From: DATFQI01 sp963816955
GTDB taxonomy: Bacteria; Actinomycetota; Thermoleophilia; Solirubrobacterales; Solirubrobacteraceae
DNA length: 64,000 bases
Direction: 5' to 3'
NCBI GenBank assembly: GCA_963816955.1
Contig: CAWFME010000005.1
Coordinates: 930,001-994,000, forward strand
The translations under genes and the position numbers were made by a program. Of the stretch, positions 43,196 to 50,497 are shown piece after piece (position 1 is the stretch's first letter; the number at the start of each line of letters is the position of its first letter). The notes under the pieces were generated by a model that saw only the letters and a program-made list of their open reading frames with translations, ran no database searches and was not told the DNA's origin.

Positions 43196-44185
43196 CTAGC
43201 GGTCGATGCTTGACATGTCCGGGTAGCGCTCCCCGGCGGTGACGCCGGCGGGCGCCGCGTCGTCGATGCGCTCGAGGTCCTCGCCGGTCAGCTCGATCGC
43301 GTCGGCCGCCGCGTTCTCCTCGAGGTAGCTCACGCGCTTGGTGCCGGGGATCGGGACGATGTCTGGGTGGGCTGGGTTTTGATTCAGCAGCCAGGCGAGC
43401 GCGAGCTGGCCCGGGGTGGCGTCCTTCTCCTCGGCGATCTCGCGCACGCGGTCGACGAGCTCGAGGTTCTTGCCGAAGTTCTCGCGCTGGAAGCGCGGGT
43501 TGTGGCGGCGGAAGTCGTCCTCCGCGAGGTCCTCGGGCTTCGTGATCGCGCCCGACAGGAAGCCGCGGCCGAGCGGGGAGTAGGCGACGAAGCCGATCTC
43601 GAGCTCGCGCACGGTCGGCAGCACCGCGTCCTCCGGGTCGCGTGTCCACAGCGAGTACTCCGTCTGCAGGGCGCTGATCGGGTGCACGGCATGGGCGCGG
43701 CGGATCGTGTCGGGCGACGCCTCGGAGAGCCCGAGGTGGCGCACCTTGCCCTGCTCGACGAGCTCCTTCATCGCGCCGACGGTCTCCTCGATCGGGACGG
43801 TCTTGTCGACGCGGTGCTGGTAATAGAGGTCGATGTGGTCGACGCCGAGCCGCCGTAGCGAGGCGTCGCACGCCTTGTGGACGTACTCCGGCTTGCCGTT
43901 GACGCCGAGGAAGCCGCCGTCCTCGGTTCGTTCGTTGCCGAACTTCGTCGCGAGCACGACCTCGTCGCGGCGGTCGGCGATCGCGCGGCCGACGAGCTTC
44001 TCGTTCGTGAACGGGCCGTACATGTCGGCCGTGTCGAGGAAGAAGACGCCGAGCTCGAGCGCGCGGTGGATGGTGGCGATGGCCTCGTTCTCGTCGGCGG
44101 AGCCGTAGAACTCGGACATCCCCATGCAGCCGAGCCCCTGGGCGGAGACCTCGAGACCCTGGCTGCCAAGTGTGCGTGTGCGCAT
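43196..44185 (-). CDS. aldo/keto reductase (AKR, YajO/PdxI-like group)
   Basis: 329 residues: GSQGLEVSAQGLGCMGMSEF, then FFLDTADMYGPFTNEKLVG with catalytic Asp and Tyr (D-x-x-x-Y), VVLATKFG with Lys, DLYYQHRVD with His, and the NADPH tail VPIPGTKRVSYLEENAAA. It reduces aldehydes or ketones with NADPH in the cytoplasm. ATG at 44185 follows GGAGGT immediately. Its 3' end borders the broken kinase, and it is divergent from the secreted propeller gene. Confidence 0.93.
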   Translation of the reverse strand: MRTRTLGSQGLEVSAQGLGCMGMSEFYGSADENEAIATIHRALELGVFFLDTADMYGPFTNEKLVGRAIADRRDEVVLATKFGNERTEDGGFLGVNGKPEYVHKACDASLRRLGVDHIDLYYQHRVDKTVPIEETVGAMKELVEQGKVRHLGLSEASPDTIRRAHAVHPISALQTEYSLWTRDPEDAVLPTVRELEIGFVAYSPLGRGFLSGAITKPEDLAEDDFRRHNPRFQRENFGKNLELVDRVREIAEEKDATPGQLALAWLLNQNPAHPDIVPIPGTKRVSYLEENAAADAIELTGEDLERIDDAAPAGVTAGERYPDMSSIDR

Positions 44186-44223
44186 ACCTCCGGCGTCTCC
44201 ATGACCCGGCCGGGTGAAACGGT

Positions 44224-44229
44224 TAGGGT
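44224..44229 (+). promoter_or_regulatory. -10 box TAGGGT of the secreted propeller gene
   Basis: TAGGGT lies 6 bases before the ATG at 44236, in the divergent region with the aldo/keto reductase. Confidence 0.45.
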
Positions 44230-44235
44230 CGGCCC

Positions 44236-46179
44236 ATGCGCCGTCTTCTCATCTCCATGCTGGCGATCGCGATGCTGGGGATGGGAACCGCCGCGGCCGA
44301 TGCGAAGCCGGGCCAGAAGAGCCCCCGGCTGCACGCCTTCCGGTCCTGCACGAACCTGCTCGGCTACGCGCAGCGCAACGGGGTCCGGGTCGTGCGCCAG
44401 AGCTCCGCGCTGCTCGCGCCGCCCGATGCCGGCGGTGGCGGCGGCGGTGGCGGCGGCGGCGTCGGAGGCGGGGAGGACCGCTCGGGCGGCCTGGCGCCGG
44501 CGCCCGTCGCCGCGCCCGTCCCGGCCGCCCCCGGTGAGGAGACGTCGCAGACCAACGTGCAGGAGGCGGGCATCGACGAGCCGGACTGGGTCAAGGCCGT
44601 CGGCACGACGCTCTACGTGGCGGAGGACGGCACGCTGCGCAGCTTCGACATCAGCGGCGACGCGCCGCGCGAGCTGGACAAGGTCGCCGTCCCGGGCTAC
44701 ACCCATGAGCTGCTCGTGCGCGGCGACCGCGCGCTCGTGATCACCAACATCGACTACGGCGGCCCGATCGTGACCGCGGCGCAGGTGCCGGGGGTGCCGT
44801 ACTCCGAGTGGCACGGCCGCTCCCGCCTGCTGGAGGTCGACATCTCCGACCCGGCGCGCCTGCGCGTGCTGCGCGAGCTCGACGTCGAGGGCTCCTACCT
44901 CAGCGCGCGGCTCAGCGGCGCGACGGCCCGCGTCATCGTGCGGACCGAGCCGCGCGGGCTCGAGCGGCCCGACATCGAGCAGAGCAGCACGCCCGACGGC
45001 GTCCGGCGCGACTGGAGCCGGTCCGTGCGCCGCACGCGCACGCGGGCGTGGCTGCCGTCGGCCGTCGTGCGCGACCGGCGCAAGGGCACCAAGCGCCGCC
45101 GCGCGCTGGTGCGCTGCCGGCAGGTGCGCCGCACGCAGTCGTTCTCCGGCCTCGGCACGGTGACCGTCCTGACGATCGACATGAGCGGCTCGCGCCCCGC
45201 CTTCCCCGTCGCCGACGCGGACGCGATGATGATCGACGGCGACACCGTCTACGCGTCCCAGGACCGGCTCTACGTCGCCTCGCAGCGGTGGCTGGAGCCG
45301 GACGCGTCGCGCGCCGAGATCCTCGACCAGTCGGCCACCGGACTGCACGCGTTCTCCACCACGAAGGCCGGCGAGACGGGCTATCTCGGCAGCGGCGAGG
45401 TGCCCGGCTACCTGCTCAACCAGTGGTCGCTGTCCGAGCACGAGGGGACGCTGCGCGCGGCGACGACCTCGATGCCTCCGTGGAACAGCGGCGCGCGCAG
45501 CGAGAGCGCCGTGCGCACGCTGAAGGAGCGCGACGGGCGGCTCGTCCAGGTCGGGATGGCCGGCGGGCTCGGCAAGGGCGAGCGGATCTACGCCGTGCGC
45601 TACATCGGGGCCACGGGCTTCGTGGTGACCTTCCGCCAGGTCGACCCGCTCTACACGCTCGACCTCTCAGACCCCGAGCGCCCGCGCGTGGTCGGCGAGC
45701 TGAAGGTGCCGGGCTACTCCGCCTATCTGCACCCCGTCGGCGACGGGCTGCTGCTCGGCGTGGGCCAGGATGCGACGGATGAGGGCCGCCGCACCGGCGT
45801 GCAGCTGTCGCTGTTCGACGTCTCGAACCTCGCGAAGCCCGTCCGGCTGGATCAGTTCGCCGTCGGCGCGAGCTCCTACACGCCTGTCGAGGGCGACCAC
45901 AAGGCGTTCCTCTGGTGGGCGCCGCAGAAGCTCGCGGTCGTGCCCTTCGTCCGCTACGAGAACGAGCCGTTCGGCGGCTCGCTGGCGCTGCGCGTCGACG
46001 GCGGCAAGATCGCGGAGGCCGGGCGGATCGCACACCCGACGCTCGAGGCGTTCGGCGTGACCGGTTACGACCGCGCGGTCGTCGTCGGCTCGCGCCTGCT
46101 GCTCGTCTCGCGGGCCGGGCTGCTCTCGACGTTCCTGAACGCGCCCGGGCCCGGGCGGTTCGCGGCGTTCGAGGGCTGA
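44236..46179 (+). CDS. secreted beta-propeller-domain protein (COG4880 type)
   Basis: 647 residues. Signal peptide ends AAADA; a Gly-run linker (ten Gly near residue 72) and a Pro/Ala linker precede the conserved start QTNVQEAGIDEPDWVKAVG, then repeated strands LYVAEDGTLRSFDIS, LLEVDISDPARLRVLRELDV, AYLHPVGDGLLLGVGQDAT and LSLFDVSNLAKPVRL, forming the propeller. A basic loop near residue 255-300 (WSRSVRRTRTRAWLPSAVVR) stands out. Function unknown; found mainly in secreted proteins of actinobacteria and archaea. Confidence 0.88.
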   Translation: MRRLLISMLAIAMLGMGTAAADAKPGQKSPRLHAFRSCTNLLGYAQRNGVRVVRQSSALLAPPDAGGGGGGGGGGVGGGEDRSGGLAPAPVAAPVPAAPGEETSQTNVQEAGIDEPDWVKAVGTTLYVAEDGTLRSFDISGDAPRELDKVAVPGYTHELLVRGDRALVITNIDYGGPIVTAAQVPGVPYSEWHGRSRLLEVDISDPARLRVLRELDVEGSYLSARLSGATARVIVRTEPRGLERPDIEQSSTPDGVRRDWSRSVRRTRTRAWLPSAVVRDRRKGTKRRRALVRCRQVRRTQSFSGLGTVTVLTIDMSGSRPAFPVADADAMMIDGDTVYASQDRLYVASQRWLEPDASRAEILDQSATGLHAFSTTKAGETGYLGSGEVPGYLLNQWSLSEHEGTLRAATTSMPPWNSGARSESAVRTLKERDGRLVQVGMAGGLGKGERIYAVRYIGATGFVVTFRQVDPLYTLDLSDPERPRVVGELKVPGYSAYLHPVGDGLLLGVGQDATDEGRRTGVQLSLFDVSNLAKPVRLDQFAVGASSYTPVEGDHKAFLWWAPQKLAVVPFVRYENEPFGGSLALRVDGGKIAEAGRIAHPTLEAFGVTGYDRAVVVGSRLLLVSRAGLLSTFLNAPGPGRFAAFEG

Positions 46180-46215
46180 CCGCAAGTTTCGCCCGGGGGC
46201 CGCGTTGCAGCCCCC

Positions 46216-47028
46216 ATGCCCCGCTTGAAGAGCAAGCTCACACTCGCGCTGGCCGGCACCTGCGCCGCCCTCGCGCTCTCCGCGTCCCCGTCGATGGCCG
46301 TCGTCGGCGGGTCGGACGCAGCCCCGAACGAGTTCCCCTCGGTCTCCGAGGTGATCATCGCCAAGGGCTTCCTGTGCACAGGCACGCTGATCGCGCCCGA
46401 CACCGTCCTCACGGCCGGCCACTGCTCCTCGATCACCGGCGGCGCCGGCGTCGCGTCGCCCGCGGCCTATCCGCCGCAGCTGATCGATGTCTACATCGGC
46501 TCCAACAAGCCGGGCCAGGGCGAGAAGGTCCCGGTCTCGCGCGTGATCGCGCACCCGAACTACATGCTCTCCGACGGTTACGACATCTCGATCCTGAAGC
46601 TGTCGCGCAACTCGACCAAGGCCCCGACGCCGATCGCCGGCGCGGCCGAGGAGTCGATCTGGGCGCCGTCGACGCTCGAGACGATCGTGGGCTTCGGCGC
46701 CACGGAGGAGGGCGGGGACACGCCCGACACGCTGCAGAAGGCGCAGGTCCCGATCACGACCGACGCCTACTGCTCGAACGCCTACTCGTCCTTCGAGGCC
46801 CAGACGCAGATCTGCGCGGGCTACCCGCAGGGCGGCGTGGACACCTGCCAGGGCGACTCGGGCGGCCCGATGTTCGGCCGCAACGCGGCCGGCGCGCTGC
46901 GCGTCGTCGGTGCGACGAGCTACGGCGAGGGCTGCGCGCGGCCCAACAAGCCCGGCGTCTACGCGCGGGTCGGCGACGACACGCTGCGCGAGTGGATCCG
47001 CCAGCAGGCGCCCAACGGCGTCGGCTAG
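46216..47028 (+). CDS. secreted trypsin-like serine protease (S1 family)
   Basis: 270 residues. Signal peptide ends SMA at residue 28, directly before VVGGSDAAPN, so the mature enzyme would start with the active N-terminus and have no propeptide. Catalytic triad H69 (TAGHC), D123 (GYDISILKL), S215 (GDSGGP). D209, six residues before the Ser, marks Arg/Lys specificity. Cys pairs C54-C70 and C200/C211 match trypsin disulfides. It ends QQAPNGVG. It lies 36 bases after the propeller gene. Confidence 0.95.
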   Translation: MPRLKSKLTLALAGTCAALALSASPSMAVVGGSDAAPNEFPSVSEVIIAKGFLCTGTLIAPDTVLTAGHCSSITGGAGVASPAAYPPQLIDVYIGSNKPGQGEKVPVSRVIAHPNYMLSDGYDISILKLSRNSTKAPTPIAGAAEESIWAPSTLETIVGFGATEEGGDTPDTLQKAQVPITTDAYCSNAYSSFEAQTQICAGYPQGGVDTCQGDSGGPMFGRNAAGALRVVGATSYGEGCARPNKPGVYARVGDDTLREWIRQQAPNGVG

Positions 47029-47059
47029 CCAGTCTCTCCAGGACGATCCGCTGCTTCAT

Positions 47060-47110
47060 CGAGGGGCCCGGGCGACCGGGCCCCTCGCGCGTTGAGGGGC
47101 AGGCCCCTCA
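47060..47110. terminator. two tandem hairpins after the protease
   Basis: CGAGGGGCCCGG (47060-47071) pairs perfectly with CCGGGCCCCTCG (47076-47087) round loop GCGA; then TGAGGGG (47093-47099) pairs with CCCCTCA (47104-47110). Two hairpins with no T-tract end the secreted-protein genes before the XRE promoter. Confidence 0.7.
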
Positions 47111-47127
47111 TCTTCGCGGATCGCCAC

Positions 47128-47180
47128 GTGATGGAAAGCACACTTGACACCGGAGTCATGTCAAGCTAGCTTTCCATCAC
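47128..47180 (+). promoter_or_regulatory. near-consensus promoter inside nested palindromes, XRE operator
   Basis: TTGACA (47144-47149), 17 bases, TAGCTT (47167-47172) is a near-consensus sigma-A promoter ending 11 bases before the XRE ATG. Perfect 12-bp arms GTGATGGAAAGC (47128-47139) and GCTTTCCATCAC (47169-47180) enclose it, and inner 7-bp arms CTTGACA (47143-47149) and TGTCAAG (47159-47165) cover the -35 box. The XRE protein probably represses itself here. Confidence 0.78.
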
Positions 47181-47183
47181 CCC

Positions 47184-47378
47184 ATGAGAAACGACGTCCG
47201 CGACCTCCGCGCCGGCCATGAGCTCTCCCAGCAGCAGCTGGGAGAGGCGATGGGCGTCTCGCGGCAGACGATCAACTCGATCGAGAAGGAGCGCTACACC
47301 CCGTCGCTCCCGCTCGCGATCGCGCTGGCCAGGTACTTCGGGCGTCCTGTCGAGGAGATCTTCCATGTCGACGACTGA
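47184..47378 (+). CDS. small XRE-family transcriptional regulator
   Basis: 64 residues, almost entirely the Cro/CI helix-turn-helix: DVRDLRAGHELSQQQLGEAM, GVSRQTINSIEKERYTPSLP, LAIALARYFGRPVEEIFHVD. This belongs to the YozG/PlcR-like small group that is often coupled to a membrane protein. ATG is 4 bases after the outer palindrome, so the mRNA leader is very short. Its stop overlaps the next gene by 14 bases. Confidence 0.92.
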   Translation: MRNDVRDLRAGHELSQQQLGEAMGVSRQTINSIEKERYTPSLPLAIALARYFGRPVEEIFHVDD

Positions 47379-47763
47379 CCGCCTGACCCGCAGCCGCTGG
47401 TGGCTGCCAAGCGTCTCCCTCACGCTCGGCGCGATCATGTTCGCCGCCTTCGCGATCGGCGGCGACGTCGCCGGCGGCGCGCAGTCCTTCGGCGTGATGG
47501 CCGCCGTCGCCGCGCTGTTCGCCTTCGGCGCCTCGCGCAGCGAGACCCTAGGCGGCCTCGGCGGCCCCGGCCGCGACGAGCGCTGGGCGATGATCGACCT
47601 GCGCGCGAGCGCGCTCGCCGGCTTCGTGCTCATCGCGGTGGTGATCGGCGCGTTCCTGTACGAGATCGCCAGGGGCGAGGACGGCGAGCCCTACTCGCAG
47701 CTCGGCGCGATCGCCGGCGTCGCCTACATCGTCGCGGTGGCCGTCGGCCGCTTCCGGAGCTGA
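47365..47763 (+). CDS. membrane protein coupled to the XRE regulator
   Basis: 132 residues with four hydrophobic segments (LPSVSLTLGAIMFAAFAIGG, FGVMAAVAALFAFGA, ALAGFVLIAVVIGAFLYEIA, LGAIAGVAYIVAVAVGRF). ATG 47365 is inside the XRE gene, 8 bases after GAGGAG. A small XRE with a co-transcribed four-helix protein is a recurring bacterial pair; in related pairs the membrane protein is controlled together with its regulator, but the signal is unknown here. No enzyme motif is visible. Confidence 0.82.
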   Translation: MSTTDRLTRSRWWLPSVSLTLGAIMFAAFAIGGDVAGGAQSFGVMAAVAALFAFGASRSETLGGLGGPGRDERWAMIDLRASALAGFVLIAVVIGAFLYEIARGEDGEPYSQLGAIAGVAYIVAVAVGRFRS

Positions 47764-47770
47764 GCCTGGA

Positions 47771-50425
47771 TCAGCGGATCTCGACGATCTGCTGGAACGT
47801 CGGGCGGTCCTGCCAGGGGATCGGCGGCGTCTCCACGGCGCCGGCGGTGATGAACTCGATCTGGTCGCAGATCGGGTCCTGCTCGCAGCCGGTCGCCTTG
47901 ATCCGGACGTTCGCGAGCTCGGTGCCGTACTGCGTGCGCACGTCGTTGACGGCCTCGGCCAGCGTGCCGGCCAGCACGCGCCGGCAGGCGCGCAGCCTCC
48001 CGCCGCCGCAGTAGGGCCGCGACAGCGGGTGCCGGACGCGCTTGCCGAGCACCCGCCGCAGGTCCTTGTCGACGTAGCCGTGCCAGCCGTCGAAGAACGA
48101 GCTGCCCTGGCCGTCGGGCGTCTGCGCGTAGGGGTTGATCGCCTTGATGGCGTCCACCAGCGGCGCGCCGAGCGCGGGCTGGAAGATGCCGGGCATCAGC
48201 CGCTCCCACCAGCGGTCCATCAGCGCGACCGCAGCCGAATGCTCGTAGGCGCCGTCGCCGTCGAGGTCGCGGCGGTGGCCGCCGGCCTTCGCCCATGCGT
48301 CGAGCAGCCGCACGGGCTGCCGCACCGACGCGGCCGGCCGCTTGCCGAGCACCTTGCGCAGCAGCGGGTAGGAGACCTGCCCGCGCAGGTCGACGGTCGC
48401 GGCGTCCTGCATCGCCTTCGTCAGCCCGGTCAGCGTCATCTTGCGCTTGCCCTTGATGCCCTTGCGCACGCGCTTCTGCAGCCGCTGCACGCGCTGGAGC
48501 GAGCCGAACGCCCAGTTGTCGTCGGCGGCGCGCCAGCCCGGCGCCTGCTTGTTGTTCCAGTTGGTGAAGTAGCCGCGCTTGGGGTCGACCTGCTTGGGCA
48601 GCTGACGGTAGGGGAGCCGGCCGCGCCAGTCCCACTCGCCGGTGCCCCACGTCGGCAGGCTCGGGTCCGTCCCCTTCGCGCGCCGCGGGTACCAGCCGTC
48701 GGTGATGTAGGCGATGTGCCTGCTGTCGACGTAGAAGTGGTTGAAGGCGAAGTTCTCGCGCCCGAACGCCTGCTGGAACGTGCGCGGGCTCGTGACCTCG
48801 CCGGAGTTCAGCCGCTTGTAGGCGACCACGGAGTCGATCTCGCGCCCGTAGGTCGAGCGCGCCTCGGCGATCGCGACCTTCTGCCCGCCGACGGTCGCGA
48901 ACGCCTGGATCGGGCCGTGCACGCTGCGCAGCACCTCCATGCGGATCGTGCGCGGTTGGGTGCCGGCGGGATCGGTCGGCGCGGGCGTGACGGTGAGCGT
49001 GTGCTCGCGCGACGTGAACGGGATGCACCGGCCCTTGTAGACGTAGTGCCGGTCGTCCTGGCAGAGCTTCTCCACGAACTCGTCGACGTTGTCGGAGTAG
49101 GCCGTGGTCGTGCTCCAGGCGAAGTCCTTGCCGCGCCCGATCAGCACGTAGAGGCTGATGCCGGGGAACGTCGCGCCGCGCGCGTCGATCCCGCCGCCGT
49201 GGAGGTCGATCTCCATCAGGATCTCGGGCGAGTAGTAGCCGACCTGCGGGCCCATCACCGCGAGCGGGTGGCCCGACTTCGACTGCTTCGCGGAGACCAG
49301 CAGCGCGTTGGACTGCACGCGCTGGAACGGCAGGCCGCCGATCGGCAGGCCGGGCAGTCCGGGAAGCCCGGGGACCGGCGGGACGCCGGGTAGCGGCCCG
49401 CCGCCCCCGCTGCCGCTCGAGACCACGGGGTCGCGGTCCTGGATCGAGCCGAGGTCGGGGAGCGCGACCGCGCCGGGCTTGACGCGGCCGGGGCGGTCGA
49501 ACGGGAAGCGCTTGGTCGTCGTGACCGGCGCCTCGCGCTCGTTCAGCGACCGGAAGTCGCCGAACACCTTGCGCCCGCGCCGTGCGCCGAAGCGCTGGCG
49601 CGCGGCGAGCAGGGCCTGCGCCGCCTTGGCCTCGCCGCCGCCGCCCTTGCCGAAGATGCCGCCGATCAGCGACGCGATCGCGACCGTGTCGGTGACCTTC
49701 CAGTCCCCGGGCATCTTCCCGAGCGCCGGGTACTCGGCCGGCAGCTTGGAGGGATCGGTGCGGGCCTCGCGGATGTACTGGTTGACGCCGGCGACGTAGG
49801 CGTCGACGTCGGCCTGGATCACCGGGCCCTCGGGCCCCGCCGCATCGCGGGCGGCGTCGATCATCGCCTGCAGCTCAGCCTCGTCGTAGTCGGCGACCTT
49901 GAGCTGCTCGGCGTCGGCCTTGACGTTCGCGTCGTCCTCGCCGGGGCCGATCAGCTCGGTCAGCCGGGCGCGCCCGGTGTGGCGCAGGACGTCCATCAGG
50001 AACAGCCGGTCCTGGGCGGTCGCGTAGCCCGCGCCGTACATCGTGTCCGCGCGCGTGTCGCCGATCACGTGCGGGACGTTGAACGCGTCGCGGGCGATCC
50101 GCACGCCCGGCCGCGGGCTCACCTCGGAGCTGACCTGGGCCGGCGCACCGAACGTCTCGGGCTTGAAGAAGCGGTCGAGGTCCCCCGCCCGCAGCGTCGG
50201 CGCGGCCCCGACGAGCCCGCTGTACATGCCGTTCTGGCTCGTGAAGGTGGGCGGCGGCTCGCCGCTCGCCTGGCTGGCCGCGAGCTCACCCGCGTTGACG
50301 GTCTCGCCCTGCCCGGCGGGCAGGACGTTGCGGAAGGGCTCTTGGGCGGCGGCGGCCGGAGCTGTCGCGGCCGCAAGGATGGCTGCAGCCACGCCGGCGG
50401 TCGCCAAGCGGCGTCGGGACGGCAC
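47771..50425 (-). CDS. secreted penicillin-acylase-family Ntn-hydrolase
   Basis: 884 residues. Signal peptide ends AAA; the alpha-chain region has RIARDAFNVPHVIGDTRADT, GAGYATAQDRLFLMDVLRHT and SLIGGIFGKGGGGEA. A Pro/Gly spacer ends PFQRVQ before SNALLVSAKQSKSG: Ser372 would become the N-terminal nucleophile of the beta chain after self-cleavage. Later blocks GISLYVLIGRGKDFAWSTTT, HGPIQAF and GWHGYVDKDL fit the family. Such enzymes cleave beta-lactam side chains, or N-acyl homoserine lactones and other amides. It is divergent from the next esterase. Substrate unknown. Confidence 0.91.
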   Translation of the reverse strand: MPSRRRLATAGVAAAILAAATAPAAAAQEPFRNVLPAGQGETVNAGELAASQASGEPPPTFTSQNGMYSGLVGAAPTLRAGDLDRFFKPETFGAPAQVSSEVSPRPGVRIARDAFNVPHVIGDTRADTMYGAGYATAQDRLFLMDVLRHTGRARLTELIGPGEDDANVKADAEQLKVADYDEAELQAMIDAARDAAGPEGPVIQADVDAYVAGVNQYIREARTDPSKLPAEYPALGKMPGDWKVTDTVAIASLIGGIFGKGGGGEAKAAQALLAARQRFGARRGRKVFGDFRSLNEREAPVTTTKRFPFDRPGRVKPGAVALPDLGSIQDRDPVVSSGSGGGGPLPGVPPVPGLPGLPGLPIGGLPFQRVQSNALLVSAKQSKSGHPLAVMGPQVGYYSPEILMEIDLHGGGIDARGATFPGISLYVLIGRGKDFAWSTTTAYSDNVDEFVEKLCQDDRHYVYKGRCIPFTSREHTLTVTPAPTDPAGTQPRTIRMEVLRSVHGPIQAFATVGGQKVAIAEARSTYGREIDSVVAYKRLNSGEVTSPRTFQQAFGRENFAFNHFYVDSRHIAYITDGWYPRRAKGTDPSLPTWGTGEWDWRGRLPYRQLPKQVDPKRGYFTNWNNKQAPGWRAADDNWAFGSLQRVQRLQKRVRKGIKGKRKMTLTGLTKAMQDAATVDLRGQVSYPLLRKVLGKRPAASVRQPVRLLDAWAKAGGHRRDLDGDGAYEHSAAVALMDRWWERLMPGIFQPALGAPLVDAIKAINPYAQTPDGQGSSFFDGWHGYVDKDLRRVLGKRVRHPLSRPYCGGGRLRACRRVLAGTLAEAVNDVRTQYGTELANVRIKATGCEQDPICDQIEFITAGAVETPPIPWQDRPTFQQIVEIR

Positions 50426-50483
50426 GCGCCGGAGAATGGCGCATCGCCGTCAGCCATGCGCCGCACGAACGCGCGCGTTCTCA

Positions 50484-50489
50484 TAAGGT
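50484..50489 (+). promoter_or_regulatory. -10 box TAAGGT of the 50498 gene
   Basis: TAAGGT is 8 bases before the ATG at 50498, in the divergent region with the acylase. Confidence 0.4.
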
Positions 50490-50497
50490 GGCCGGCG

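Noticed and set aside
43140..43213. Plus-strand frame VTDAGEYDLAAAEALAVDA as a kinase C-terminus
   Set aside because: Too short and too simple in composition to assign; runs antisense to the reductase end.
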